A DNA stretch of 44,741 nt from Candidatus Cloacimonadota bacterium (GTDB taxonomy: Bacteria > Cloacimonadota > Cloacimonadia > Cloacimonadales > TCS61): positions 1 to 44,741 of the forward strand of contig JAIPJH010000012.1 of assembly GCA_021734245.1 (NCBI GenBank). Reading direction: 5' to 3'. Made by a program: the position numbers and the translations under genes. A model generated the notes under the pieces. The model worked only from the letters and a program-made list of their open reading frames with translations. It was not told the DNA's origin and did no database searches. Positions 25,117 through 34,098 of the stretch are shown piece after piece; position 1 is the first letter of the stretch, and the number at the start of each line of letters is the position of its first letter.

Positions 25117-25875
25117 TTACTCTTTTTCTTCCTTTTTCTTCATTCCCAGATTGGTAAAAGAAACCACAACTCCAGCCATTTGTCCGTTGGCATCGCGAAT
25201 AACCGCACTGTTGAGTGAAATATGCTTTTTCATGGAAGGCATGAAAAATTGCTGTGGTTGCTGTTTTGTTTTGCTTTTCAGGATGTGCAGGATGTACTTT
25301 TTTATATTGTTTTCCACTTCTGGCGGAAAGTTTGATTCGATCATATTCTGATTTTCACTGATCGATGGAAATGTTTTTGTTACAATGTCGTTAATATAAA
25401 CGATATTTCCTTTCACATCCAAAGCCATAAAACCATCATCGGTCAGGTTCAATATCGCCAGAATTCGATTGTGATGTTCCACGATCTTATCCTTTTTCAG
25501 TTTATCAAAAGTCAGCACCGATTTCAGCATTTCATTGATGGAATCAAGAACAGCCAGGAATTCTTTATCCATCGATCTATTATAAACATCAAGATCAATA
25601 TCGATGTTGTAGATTCCCTGAGAAATATCTTTCAGAATATTGTGAATTTCGGAAAAGGCTTTATGCAGGAAAACAGGAATGTAAAAAATGATAATGATCA
25701 CGATCATAAATTGCAGGAATACAGTGATGAAAAGAGTGTTTTGGATATTCATTTTGAGATCAGCAATATCTACCGAGCTATCCATGAGTTGAAAGATAAT
25801 TCCCGTTTGGGTTATCGTAATTAAAAATAACAAGATAACTAAGAATCGAATTTTTCCGGTAAATGTATTCTTCAT
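25117..25875 (-). CDS. membrane-bound PAS-domain protein
   Basis: A 252-residue protein. Two membrane helices (about 10-28 and 46-68) flank a short outside loop; a HAMP-like linker and coiled coil (about 75-130) lead to a PAS domain (about 135-248; ILNLTDDGFMALDVKGNIVYINDI). The protein stops after PAS with a Lys/Glu tail (MKKKEEKE): there is no kinase, GGDEF or other output domain. It sits between a TrkA-type gene (10-base gap) and rluD, so it may sense a membrane or ion signal for its neighbour. That is speculation from position. Confidence 0.78.
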   Translation of the reverse strand: MKNTFTGKIRFLVILLFLITITQTGIIFQLMDSSVDIADLKMNIQNTLFITVFLQFMIVIIIIFYIPVFLHKAFSEIHNILKDISQGIYNIDIDLDVYNRSMDKEFLAVLDSINEMLKSVLTFDKLKKDKIVEHHNRILAILNLTDDGFMALDVKGNIVYINDIVTKTFPSISENQNMIESNFPPEVENNIKKYILHILKSKTKQQPQQFFMPSMKKHISLNSAVIRDANGQMAGVVVSFTNLGMKKKEEKE

Positions 25876-25885
25876 AATTTTCCCT

Positions 25886-26587
25886 TTAAATCTGTTGAGA
25901 AGTTTCTTTGATCAGATCGTTGATCTTGGCTTTTGGACCGATCAAAACCAGTACATCTTCTTCGTTTACCACGTCATTTGCACCAGGCATGTCATTTACT
26001 TTTTTCTGCATCCGATTGTCACCTTCTTTCGTCACAATCTGCTCTGTATATTTGATGGCAACTATGTTCACTCCTTTTTCGGTGGGAAGTGCCAGCTGTT
26101 GCAGGGTTTTACCGACCCATTCTTCCGGAACTACCAATTCCACCACGCTGTGTCCGCTGGAAAGATCGATATATTCCAAAACGCTGCTGGAAATCAGTGA
26201 ATTTGCCAGTTGAATTCCGATCTGTTCTTCCGGGAAAATAATATTTGGAACGCCCAGAAGTTCCAAAATTCGAGCGTGAACTTTACTATCTACTTTGGCA
26301 TAAATATTACTCGCTCCCAGTTTCTTCAGGATAACAGCAGTCAACACACTTACTTCGATGCTGTTGCCAATCGCCAGAATCACAGCATCAACATCCTGGA
26401 TGCGATTCATCTTGAGTGCCCGTTCATCTGTACTGTTCATATTAATTGCCACGCTCACACGTCCGCTGATCTCATCGATCAGAGATTGATCGTTATCGAT
26501 GGCAATAACTTCCGCACCTTTATCGAAAAGCGTGGTAGCTACATTCAAGCCAAATTTTCCTAATCCTATCACAGCAAATTTTGCCAT
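25886..26587 (-). CDS. TrkA/KtrA-type K+ channel regulatory (RCK) protein
   Basis: A 233-residue peripheral regulator of K+ uptake. Residues 1-130 are an RCK_N Rossmann domain with GLGKFG at 8-13 and an acidic residue after the second strand (AIDND), typical for NAD or ATP binding. Residues about 140-230 are RCK_C. A single RCK pair fits KtrA-like proteins, not the double-length TrkA of E. coli. No TrkH/KtrB membrane partner is within the window. GGAG precedes the ATG. Confidence 0.88.
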   Translation of the reverse strand: MAKFAVIGLGKFGLNVATTLFDKGAEVIAIDNDQSLIDEISGRVSVAINMNSTDERALKMNRIQDVDAVILAIGNSIEVSVLTAVILKKLGASNIYAKVDSKVHARILELLGVPNIIFPEEQIGIQLANSLISSSVLEYIDLSSGHSVVELVVPEEWVGKTLQQLALPTEKGVNIVAIKYTEQIVTKEGDNRMQKKVNDMPGANDVVNEEDVLVLIGPKAKINDLIKETSQQI

Positions 26588-26726
26588 AAAATACTCCTAT
26601 CCACTATCTCTGTCATCACACCATCGTTCTGTTCACTTTCTGTCCTTCAGGCTTATCTTGCACGTTGTTCACAGAAATACAACACACATTTTGATCGTGT
26701 ATTTTCCAATACAATTCATTAATATT

Positions 26727-27353
26727 TTAAGAATTTTTCAGTTTTGTTAGAATTTCCTCATGAATAGCCATAACAGACTGATCAGCATTAACTTTGATCA
26801 GTAAATCGTCGGCAGCAAAGCTTTCGATAACAGGATTTGTTTCGAGGTGGAATTTTTCAATTCTCTTATTTATAGTAGCTTCGTTATCATCAACTCTGGC
26901 CACGATCTTGCCACCGCAATCATCACAAACGCCATCAACTTCTGGCTTGCTGTAAAGCAGGTTATAATCTTTCTTGCAGTCTTCGCAATGACGACGTGCA
27001 GTTAATCTTTCGATTGCTTTTTCGTCTGCCAGATCCAGAAGTACTGCATAATCGATCTTGAAATTTTCTCTCAAAAAATCGAGCTGCTTTTTATTACGTG
27101 GAAAACCATCCAGGATAAAACCGTCTTTAAGGCTTTTAAGTGCCACTCGCACAATTTCAAAAACATAAGAATCTGGAACAAGTTCTCCCTTGTCCATAAA
27201 GCTCTTTGCTTTCATGCCAAGCTCAGTTCCGTTGGCAATATTATCTCTTAGCAGATCACCAGTGGTAACGTGTTTCCAACCAGTTTTTTCTACCAGTAAT
27301 TTTGCTTGAGTTCCTTTGCCGCTTCCCTGCACTCCAATTAATACAATATTCAT
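26727..27353 (-). CDS. adk: adenylate kinase
   Basis: A 208-residue kinase interconverting ATP + AMP and 2 ADP. P-loop GVQGSGKGT at 7-15; AMP-binding DGFPRNKKQ at about 84-92; a zinc-type LID with two CxxC pairs (CEDCKK and CDDCGG), as in Gram-positive and many FCB enzymes. The ATG at 27353 follows TAGGAGAA. A longer in-frame reading upstream lacks a ribosome site and would prepend non-homologous residues. On the minus strand, divergent from the epimerase gene. Confidence 0.95.
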   Translation of the reverse strand: MNIVLIGVQGSGKGTQAKLLVEKTGWKHVTTGDLLRDNIANGTELGMKAKSFMDKGELVPDSYVFEIVRVALKSLKDGFILDGFPRNKKQLDFLRENFKIDYAVLLDLADEKAIERLTARRHCEDCKKDYNLLYSKPEVDGVCDDCGGKIVARVDDNEATINKRIEKFHLETNPVIESFAADDLLIKVNADQSVMAIHEEILTKLKNS

Positions 27354-27516
27354 ATCAATTCTCCTATTTTTTATATTTGTCTGCAATTTATTAAATGTAT
27401 CTATCCAGTCAAGTTTTACATATTCCATCTGCATCAATTTATCTGATATCAAAAATACTTGGAATATCATTCACAAATTATTTGACCGAAATTGCCTGAG
27501 TCACGATTTTACATTT

Positions 27517-28491
27517 ATGAATAAAATTGCAGTAACTGGTGCGAACGGATTTGTGGGCAGCAATCTGGTTCGAAAACTAATGAAAAATGGACATCAGGTA
27601 AAATGCCTGGTGCGTGCAGGATCGGATTTGTCTCTGCTTCCAGAAAATGCTGATATATACAAAATAGATTATCACGATTTGAAGGAAATAGCAGAAGTTT
27701 TGCATGACTGTGAAATAATAATTCACAACGCCGCTCTTACCAGAGCAAAAAGTTGGAAAGCTTTCCAGAAAATAAACGTGAATCTCACTGAAACATTAAC
27801 CCAAATAGCTGCAAATAATATAAATACAAAACGCTTTATTTTCATCAGCAGCCAGGCAGCGGCGGGACCAGCTTCGGGCCCAGATGATCCTGTGCAGGAA
27901 AATGATGATCCTCATCCTGTTTCCTGGTATGGTAAAAGTAAGTTGCTGGCAGAGCAAGCCGTTAAGAATTCCCGGCTTCCTTTTACAATTATTCGTCCCG
28001 TTTCTGTTTTCGGTCCGGGCGACAAAGATTTCCTGGAATATTTTAGAATGATCAAGAATCATCTGGCTGCTTTTATCGGATTCAAATCAAAATTTATCAG
28101 CCTTGTTTTCGTGGAAGATCTGGTGGAAATTATCTACAGATCGCTGGAAAATAAGCAAACGGAAAATGAGATATTATTTGCTGCTTCCACACCCCAAATT
28201 TCCATGCAGGAATTTGTGAACACTTTAAAAAAAATAATGCATTCTAAAACTATCGATCTTCATCTTCCCCATTTTTTAATAGATATTGCAGCTTTATTTT
28301 CAGAATTAGCGAGTTTCTTCAGCATCAAACCACCGATCTTGAACAAACAAAAAGCAAAGGAGTTCAAACAGAGATACTGGCTGGTTGATGATACAAAAAT
28401 GAAAAATCTTTTGAGCTTTGAACCTGAATTAACTTTACAAGAACAGATCAAAAAAACTTTTGAATGGTATAAAAATAAAGGTTGGTTATGA
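27517..28491 (+). CDS. NAD-dependent epimerase/dehydratase (extended SDR)
   Basis: A 324-residue extended short-chain dehydrogenase. The NAD(P)-binding motif GANGFVG is at 8-14, the catalytic Ser region SSQAA at 111-115, and the active-site pair Y138/K142 in SWYGKSK. Family includes nucleotide-sugar epimerases, dihydroflavonol-reductase-like and 3-beta-HSD-like enzymes; the substrate cannot be read from sequence. The ATG at 27517 is used because the motif begins directly after it, though the ribosome site is weak. It overlaps the next gene (ATGA), so it heads a three-gene operon. Confidence 0.85.
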   Translation: MNKIAVTGANGFVGSNLVRKLMKNGHQVKCLVRAGSDLSLLPENADIYKIDYHDLKEIAEVLHDCEIIIHNAALTRAKSWKAFQKINVNLTETLTQIAANNINTKRFIFISSQAAAGPASGPDDPVQENDDPHPVSWYGKSKLLAEQAVKNSRLPFTIIRPVSVFGPGDKDFLEYFRMIKNHLAAFIGFKSKFISLVFVEDLVEIIYRSLENKQTENEILFAASTPQISMQEFVNTLKKIMHSKTIDLHLPHFLIDIAALFSELASFFSIKPPILNKQKAKEFKQRYWLVDDTKMKNLLSFEPELTLQEQIKKTFEWYKNKGWL

Positions 28492-30254
28492 AAAAAGTTA
28501 TATTCATCATTGCAGTTTTATCTTTAATTTATCTTTCAGCTCAGCAAACTGAAGAAGTTACTGAAATACAAGTAGATAGTTCGGATTCTATGCAGACGAT
28601 CAAGGTTGAGCAAGATTCACTGCAATCTTCTGCCGAAATACCTGATTCGCTAAAAGTTAGCGATTTTCCTGATTCTCTTGATTTTCTCCTGCAAAATATT
28701 GATTATCAAGCGCAAATGGATTCTCTGGGATACATCGTGGTAGATGGAGATACACTTTATCTAAGAACCGAGGACATGCTGGAAGAAGTTGTGCAGGATA
28801 CTTCCTCGATTGATATGGAAAAGTTGGTTCAAGACTTAGAAAGTAAAATTGAGCAGAAAAGAAAAATCAAAAACGATCTAAATTTACCTTTTGTTTTTTA
28901 CAAAGAAAATTTTCATTTTGCATCACCATTCGAACCAAATCTGCAGATTCGTAAAAATGGATTTACTGAGATCTCTTTTTTAGTTTCCAAAACACATTAT
29001 TTCCAAAATTACGATCCACTGTTTTTAACCAGTTATAAGCAAGGTTTCCTGGAATTCAATTCTACCAATTATGATCTGCCTGTATCAATATCAGAAGCAT
29101 ATCTTGGTCTTGGTGATATTGAGATGAATCATGCTGTAGTTTTATTTCAAAAAGGTAAATTATTTGGAATTGAAAATTTGAATATTGAAGCAGATTACAT
29201 TGGTCAGGATGGCTCCTGGCTTGGGAAGCGTGAGAAATCCCGTAATTTCGATCTGCATCTCTGGCATAGAAATTGGTTAGGAAAATTTCATTTTTATTAC
29301 ACAGATATCGATCAGGAGATCAGCTCAAACAAACTTTCTAATGCACCAGAATTATTAGAAGTGGAGGTTTTCAAAGAAAAAAATATCGATGTAAGTTTCA
29401 AATGGGAAAGCAAATTTCTTACTGTTGGAGCCCGACAGCAAAATGTGAAAATTGATTCTCTGGAAATGAAGCTGAAAAGTATTTTGTTTTCAAAACAGAT
29501 AAATATCGGAAAACACTTCATATCTGGAAGTTACGAATATTTTGATTTGAAAAATGATGGCGATTTTGGTTTGTTTACTTTTTCTAATAATTCGCAGTTA
29601 AGTTCGAGCAATTTTAGCAATAATGCATTTTACAGAGAAGAAGATAATTTCTATCTTAACTCACTCATAAATTGGAATTTCTACCCTGAGTTTTCAATTT
29701 TAGCCAATTATGAAAAATATGGTGAAAAAAACAAAACACCTTTGTGGAAGGAAGAGCGAAAAGCTGCTGGACTTGAATTCATCAATCCCAAAATAGACCT
29801 TCAGATATTTGTTGGACAGGAAAAAATATTTACAACAGAAGATATTTTCGTAGAAAGCAAATCGTCTTTTAAAATTCCAATATCAAAATTTACTGTTTTA
29901 GCCAGAAATTGGACTCTTTATCGTAATACAGAAGAATTGGAACTACCTGTTTTACAGACCAAAACCGATCTGGAATTGAATCTTAACCTTAAATATAACA
30001 ACAAGATCAAGTTAGGACTTTCTCATGTTTATCTGTCTGAATATGGTTATTTTCAAGATTTTTCTGAAGGATTGATTTTGAATGATTTCATGAACGTAAA
30101 TGCCTGGTTGGGAATTCAAATAACTAATAAATTCCAGATCCAGGTTGATGCAGTTAATTTTTTGAATACCAGTGAATTGTACGGTTATCCAACTTCTTAC
30201 AATCTTGCTGGAAGACATTTTAATTTCAATGTTTACTGGCTTTTTGTGAACTGA
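28488..30254 (+). CDS. putative outer-membrane beta-barrel protein
   Basis: A 588-residue exported protein with a signal peptide (MKKVIFIIAVLSLIYLSA). Residues 20-110 are acidic and Ser-rich (low complexity, Asp/Ser/Gln). From about residue 130 the sequence is an alternation of aromatic and polar residues, typical of antiparallel barrel strands, ending NLAGRHFNFNVYWLFVN with an aromatic-rich final strand as in outer-membrane receptors. No plug domain or TonB box is visible, so a receptor call is not supported. ATG at 28488 has AAAGG upstream and overlaps the epimerase stop. Confidence 0.65.
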   Translation: MKKVIFIIAVLSLIYLSAQQTEEVTEIQVDSSDSMQTIKVEQDSLQSSAEIPDSLKVSDFPDSLDFLLQNIDYQAQMDSLGYIVVDGDTLYLRTEDMLEEVVQDTSSIDMEKLVQDLESKIEQKRKIKNDLNLPFVFYKENFHFASPFEPNLQIRKNGFTEISFLVSKTHYFQNYDPLFLTSYKQGFLEFNSTNYDLPVSISEAYLGLGDIEMNHAVVLFQKGKLFGIENLNIEADYIGQDGSWLGKREKSRNFDLHLWHRNWLGKFHFYYTDIDQEISSNKLSNAPELLEVEVFKEKNIDVSFKWESKFLTVGARQQNVKIDSLEMKLKSILFSKQINIGKHFISGSYEYFDLKNDGDFGLFTFSNNSQLSSSNFSNNAFYREEDNFYLNSLINWNFYPEFSILANYEKYGEKNKTPLWKEERKAAGLEFINPKIDLQIFVGQEKIFTTEDIFVESKSSFKIPISKFTVLARNWTLYRNTEELELPVLQTKTDLELNLNLKYNNKIKLGLSHVYLSEYGYFQDFSEGLILNDFMNVNAWLGIQITNKFQIQVDAVNFLNTSELYGYPTSYNLAGRHFNFNVYWLFVN

Positions 30255-30823
30255 TGAATAGCAATTTATTCAAAATTTTGGAATTCCTGATCGTTTTGAT
30301 CTGTACAATATTTTTCAGTGCAGTTGTATGCTTTGTCTTGGATTACAAACTTTTTTCGATCAGTAATTTTGGCTTTCAGTTATTTATTTTTGCATTACTT
30401 ACAACTTTTATCAATTTCAGCAATAAATATCTAAAGTTAATGGAAAGTATTATTCTCGCAGCTTTCTGGGGATTTGTCCTGGCTTATTTTCTAAAAAGAA
30501 CTTCAGTTTTTAATGATTTCGGAAGTTTTTATATGCTGCTTTTGTATACTGAATTATTAATGATTTCTTTTGCCCTGGTTTATACAAAATTATGGAAAGC
30601 CAGAAAAGTGCATTTGCGGGGATTATTATTCAGCATTTTTGCAGCTGTTGCCTACACATTTGTTCATCTTTTTATGCATCAGATCTTAGCAATGCAAATT
30701 GATGCAAGGCAGGTTTTATATTATTTCAGCAATGGACTTGTTATTACACTCACAATGAGCTTTGCTTTGAATATTGCATTTCAAATTAATAATTCCATCC
30801 AAAAGAATTTTTTCTCTAAATAA
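30254..30823 (+). CDS. hypothetical multi-pass membrane protein
   Basis: A 189-residue protein with about five or six membrane helices covering nearly the whole length (FLIVLICTIFFSAVVCFVL at the start; LVITLTMSFALNIAF at the end). No family is recognised. It begins at the last base of the preceding stop (TGATGA), so it is co-transcribed with the outer-membrane protein and could assist or accompany it. Function unknown. Confidence 0.65.
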   Translation: MNSNLFKILEFLIVLICTIFFSAVVCFVLDYKLFSISNFGFQLFIFALLTTFINFSNKYLKLMESIILAAFWGFVLAYFLKRTSVFNDFGSFYMLLLYTELLMISFALVYTKLWKARKVHLRGLLFSIFAAVAYTFVHLFMHQILAMQIDARQVLYYFSNGLVITLTMSFALNIAFQINNSIQKNFFSK

Positions 30824-30855
30824 ACAATTAAATAAACCTCAGATAACCGAAAAAA

Positions 30856-31150
30856 TATCATCTTCCTGAGGATCCTTTTAGCCTTACTTGCGACTGGGTC
30901 CGGCTTAGCTCTGCGAAGACGGAAGTATCTCATGAGAATTTTTTCAGCTTTACTGCTCGATCAGGAGTGATCGAGATACAAAAAGTCTTCTCGTTCCAAA
31001 ACTCCAGTTTTGGAATGTAATTTCCAACGAAACTCCGTTTCGTGATTCTTCCTACCTGTTAAGGCGATATTCATACAAGCCGCAAGAACGATGTGAGAGA
31101 AACGTCAAGCCTAAGTACAGTTTTCAGCTTGGCAGGCAGCTTGACATTAA
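30856..31150. repeat. dispersed hairpin-chain repeat, copy 2
   Basis: Fills most of the gap 30824-31269. Perfect inverted repeats: CTCGATCA/TGATCGAG with loop GGAG (30956-30975), TTCCAAAACT/AGTTTTGGAA with loop CC (30994-31015), and ACGAAAC/GTTTCGT with loop TCC (31027-31043). A 59-base block (30952-31010) is identical to 38041-38099. The remaining part up to 31269 is degenerate repeat-like sequence (words such as AACTCCAGTC and AAGTCCAGTC). Confidence 0.8.
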
Positions 31151-31269
31151 AATAGGCTCGAGTTCAGGAAACTGAATCTGATTATTCATTTTTTTGTTCT
31201 GAACTCCAGTCACACCTGAAGTCCAGTCCAAGATTCTGAGTAATCCTGTGATCCTGTCAGAAAAAAAAA

Positions 31270-32919
31270 TCAATAATTAAATATGCTCCCGCCAATAAAT
31301 TCACGTAAAATCGAATTGGATGGAACAAGACCATCCTGAACATTGTAAACGTGATCTAAAAGCCTGATCAATCGACGTGATTCGATGTATTGTTTACTAT
31401 ATTTATTCACACTTTTCAGAAGTGGTTTGGCATATTTTTTTAGAACGCAAAGTTCGTAGGTAAGAATGCTGTTGAACATGAAATCCGCATTTTCCTGGAA
31501 AGGGAAAATATTGTGATCTTCCCCATCTCGAATATCATCCCACATGCACAAAGTCTGTTCCGCAGAATGATTGCGGAAATTATGATCTCTCACCAGGCGG
31601 CGAATTTTACGAGAATCAGTAGTTGGGATACGATTATGAGCATCGATATTCAAATTATTAAGAGCACTAACGTAGATCCGCATTTTCTGGTTGAAAGGAA
31701 CAGATGAAGTAAGAATATCATTCAATCCGTGAATACCTTCCAGAATGATGACGTTCTCTTTTCCCAGCTTGATATTATGATAACTGCGATCTCTATTTCC
31801 TGTGATGAAATTGAATTTTGGTAGTTCAATCTCTAACCCAGACATCAAAGTCTTCAGATCTTCGTTCAAAAGTGGAAGATCAAGAGCTTGAATATTTTCG
31901 AAATCGAAATCTCCATTGTTCTTGCGAGGTGTTAACGAACGGGGAAGAAAATAATCATCTAAACCTACTATTATAGGATGGATTCCATTTACTCGAAGCT
32001 GAATTGCCAATCGTTTGGCAAAAGTAGTTTTACCAGAAGAAGAAGGTCCGGCGATCAATATCAGCTTGATATCATCATTTTGATGGATCTCACTGGCAAT
32101 ATCCACGATCTTCTTTTCATGAAGAGCTTCTTCCACGTGGATCAGATCTTTTATCGTGTAATTCTGTACTGCCCTGTTCAAAGCACTTACGGTATGCATA
32201 TCAAGAATATTCAACCATTTATCATGCTCCTGGTGAGTAGAAAAAAGTTTACGTGGAAGTCGGAACTTTGTAGTGATCTCGTCATCACCTTTATGAGGAA
32301 AACGTAAAATAATTCCTGGAGATTGATAGAAAATTTCAAAATTTGTTGCAAACGAAGTATTTTCTGCCAACTGACGTAGAAAATAATCATAATAATCGCC
32401 ACATCGATACATGTCGATATTCTTATATTTCAGTATCTTCACAAAATCATCGCGATGCCCTTTCCTGGCCAATTCTTTTGCTTCATCTGGTTTCAAACTC
32501 ACCTTTTCTATTGGAAAAGCGCTATCAATGATCGAATGCATTTCTTTGCGAAGTTTTTCAACTTCTTCGGGGCTAAAAGTGTACCCCAGTACTTCGCAGA
32601 AAACTCCATCTCCAATTGAATGTTCTACAACCAGCTTCTGCTCTTTGGAAATCACGTTATTGAATGCTTTGCAAAGCACAAAAATAGTCGTATCCTGATA
32701 GATCGTGTAACCTTCGGTGGTGTAAACAGATACGCATTCCAACGTGCAGTCTGATTCGATGAGATGCTGAGAACTGCAATATGTTTCATCTATTTTATGA
32801 ATTATTATTTTCTTTTCTTCACACAATTTTTTATCTACAATTTCTTGCACTTTTACCGGCTTGGCAAAAGTGAGTGTTTGATGATGGTCACCATTTATCT
32901 TAAGTTCTATTTTGATCAA
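31270..32919 (-). CDS. uridine-kinase-like nucleoside kinase with ThrRS-like N-terminal domains
   Basis: A 549-residue protein. The N-terminal about 60 residues look TGS-like, residues about 110-200 resemble the second N-terminal (editing-like, SAD) region of threonyl-tRNA synthetase (HSIGDGVFCEVLGY...), and from about 285 there is a P-loop kinase of the uridine-kinase/PRK family (AGPSSSGKTTFAKRLAIQL near 290, GLDDYF, LEGIHGLND). The editing-site residues of real ThrRS are not obvious. The same fusion is known in several bacterial phyla. Start: TTG at 32919 behind GGAGG; a longer upstream reading to 32985 has no such site. Probable role: nucleoside salvage, with a possible RNA-related function for the N-terminus. 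Confidence 0.85.
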   Translation of the reverse strand: MIKIELKINGDHHQTLTFAKPVKVQEIVDKKLCEEKKIIIHKIDETYCSSQHLIESDCTLECVSVYTTEGYTIYQDTTIFVLCKAFNNVISKEQKLVVEHSIGDGVFCEVLGYTFSPEEVEKLRKEMHSIIDSAFPIEKVSLKPDEAKELARKGHRDDFVKILKYKNIDMYRCGDYYDYFLRQLAENTSFATNFEIFYQSPGIILRFPHKGDDEITTKFRLPRKLFSTHQEHDKWLNILDMHTVSALNRAVQNYTIKDLIHVEEALHEKKIVDIASEIHQNDDIKLILIAGPSSSGKTTFAKRLAIQLRVNGIHPIIVGLDDYFLPRSLTPRKNNGDFDFENIQALDLPLLNEDLKTLMSGLEIELPKFNFITGNRDRSYHNIKLGKENVIILEGIHGLNDILTSSVPFNQKMRIYVSALNNLNIDAHNRIPTTDSRKIRRLVRDHNFRNHSAEQTLCMWDDIRDGEDHNIFPFQENADFMFNSILTYELCVLKKYAKPLLKSVNKYSKQYIESRRLIRLLDHVYNVQDGLVPSNSILREFIGGSIFNY

Positions 32920-32969
32920 TTTATCCTCCAAAACTCTAAATAAAATAGAATTTTTATATACTAAAATAA

Positions 32970-32975
32970 CGTCAA
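32970..32975 (-). promoter_or_regulatory. TTGACG promoter box before nucleoside kinase
   Basis: TTGACG on the minus strand, 51 bases before the TTG start. A TATATAAA stretch follows at non-standard spacing. Confidence 0.35.
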
Positions 32976-33058
32976 GTGAAAACACTGGTATTGCTTTCCA
33001 TATTTTGTGATTGACTTTAAAACCTGAAAATTAATTTGCGGCACCGGAGGTGATTGAA

Positions 33059-34003
33059 ATGAAATCATTAGTAAAAAGAAATATCATTCAGCATTTAGGA
33101 ATAATTGCCGGCTCGATCTTTTTTGCCATGGGGTATTCCTGGTTTCTGGTACCATATAAAATTGCACCTGGTGGGATTGGTGGTTTAGGCCAGATTTTAT
33201 ATCATTTTTTTCATATTCCAATCGGTGTTTCGATGATCATGTTCAATGTTCCACTGTTCATTTTGAGTTTCATCTTTTTGGTAAAGCGTTTTGGAGTTCG
33301 TTCTCTTTTTGGAATGTTCACTACATCCATTCTCACCGATCTTCTCAGCTTTGAAACAATGCACAAAATCGGAATTATCAAAGATCTGACTCCATTTACA
33401 TTTACTGCAAAAGGCAGCACTTTTTATGCTATGCTGTCTCCCAGCGATATCTATCTTTCAGCCATTGCCGGTGCTGCTCTGCTGGGTTTTGGATTGGGAA
33501 TTATCTTCCGATTCAAAGGCTCTACCGGTGGAACTGATATTCCGGTTGCCTTCCTTAAACAAAAAACAGGTGTTTCTATAGGAATGGGATATTGGATCGT
33601 GGAAACTCTTATCATTCTCACGATCGGAATTGTTTTCCAGGATCTTAAACTGATAATCTGGGGATATGTGAATTTGTTCATCACTTCCAAAATTACCGAC
33701 CTGACAAGTGAAGGTCTTCCCTACGTGAAAGGTGTTTATATTATTTCTGAAAAAACAGAAGAAATAAAAGAGATGATCTATGATAAGATCAATCGCGGTG
33801 TAACATATCTGAAAGCAGAAGGTGGATATACCGGAAAACCTTTCAACATGCTGTTCTGTGCTATGAACCGTCGCCAGGTTGCGATGGTTCGTGATATCGT
33901 CAAAGATATCGATCCGAAAGCATTTGTGTTACTTACAGATGTTTACGATGTAATGGGTTACGGTTTCCGCAGCCGCAATCTTGATCTGCAGGATAATAGC
34001 TAA
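33059..34003 (+). CDS. YitT family membrane protein (DUF161/DUF2179)
   Basis: A 314-residue protein. Residues about 10-210 hold five or six membrane helices with the YitT motif PGGIGGLGQILYHFF (about 35-49) and the Gly-rich FKGSTGGTDIPVAFL (about 157-171). The C-terminal about 90 residues are the soluble DUF2179 domain (GVYIISEKTEEIKEMIYDKINRGVTYLKAEGGYTG). Function is unknown; some relatives affect antibiotic or nickel phenotypes. ATG at 33059 lies 5 bases behind GGAGGTGA. A TTGACT box is at 33011-33016, and a terminator follows. Confidence 0.9.
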   Translation: MKSLVKRNIIQHLGIIAGSIFFAMGYSWFLVPYKIAPGGIGGLGQILYHFFHIPIGVSMIMFNVPLFILSFIFLVKRFGVRSLFGMFTTSILTDLLSFETMHKIGIIKDLTPFTFTAKGSTFYAMLSPSDIYLSAIAGAALLGFGLGIIFRFKGSTGGTDIPVAFLKQKTGVSIGMGYWIVETLIILTIGIVFQDLKLIIWGYVNLFITSKITDLTSEGLPYVKGVYIISEKTEEIKEMIYDKINRGVTYLKAEGGYTGKPFNMLFCAMNRRQVAMVRDIVKDIDPKAFVLLTDVYDVMGYGFRSRNLDLQDNS

Positions 34004-34021
34004 AATAAATAAATCCTCTCC

Positions 34022-34050
34022 AAAGGCAGATCGCAAGGTCTGCCTTTTTT
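34022..34050 (+). terminator. Rho-independent terminator after YitT gene
   Basis: AAAGGCAGA (34022-34030) pairs with TCTGCCTTT (34039-34047), followed by T residues. Confidence 0.9.
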
Positions 34051-34052
34051 GT

Positions 34053-34058
34053 TTGACG
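34053..34058 (+). promoter_or_regulatory. TTGACG promoter box before thioredoxin lipoprotein gene
   Basis: Lies directly behind the YitT terminator and 46 bases before the next ATG, where a new promoter is needed. No TATAAT is seen. Confidence 0.4.
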
Positions 34059-34098
34059 AAAACCCTTCAAAACAACATCTGACATAAAAGGAGATATT

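Noticed and set aside
28488-30254. TonB-dependent receptor
   Set aside because: There is a plausible barrel, but no plug domain or TonB box, so only a general outer-membrane call is made.
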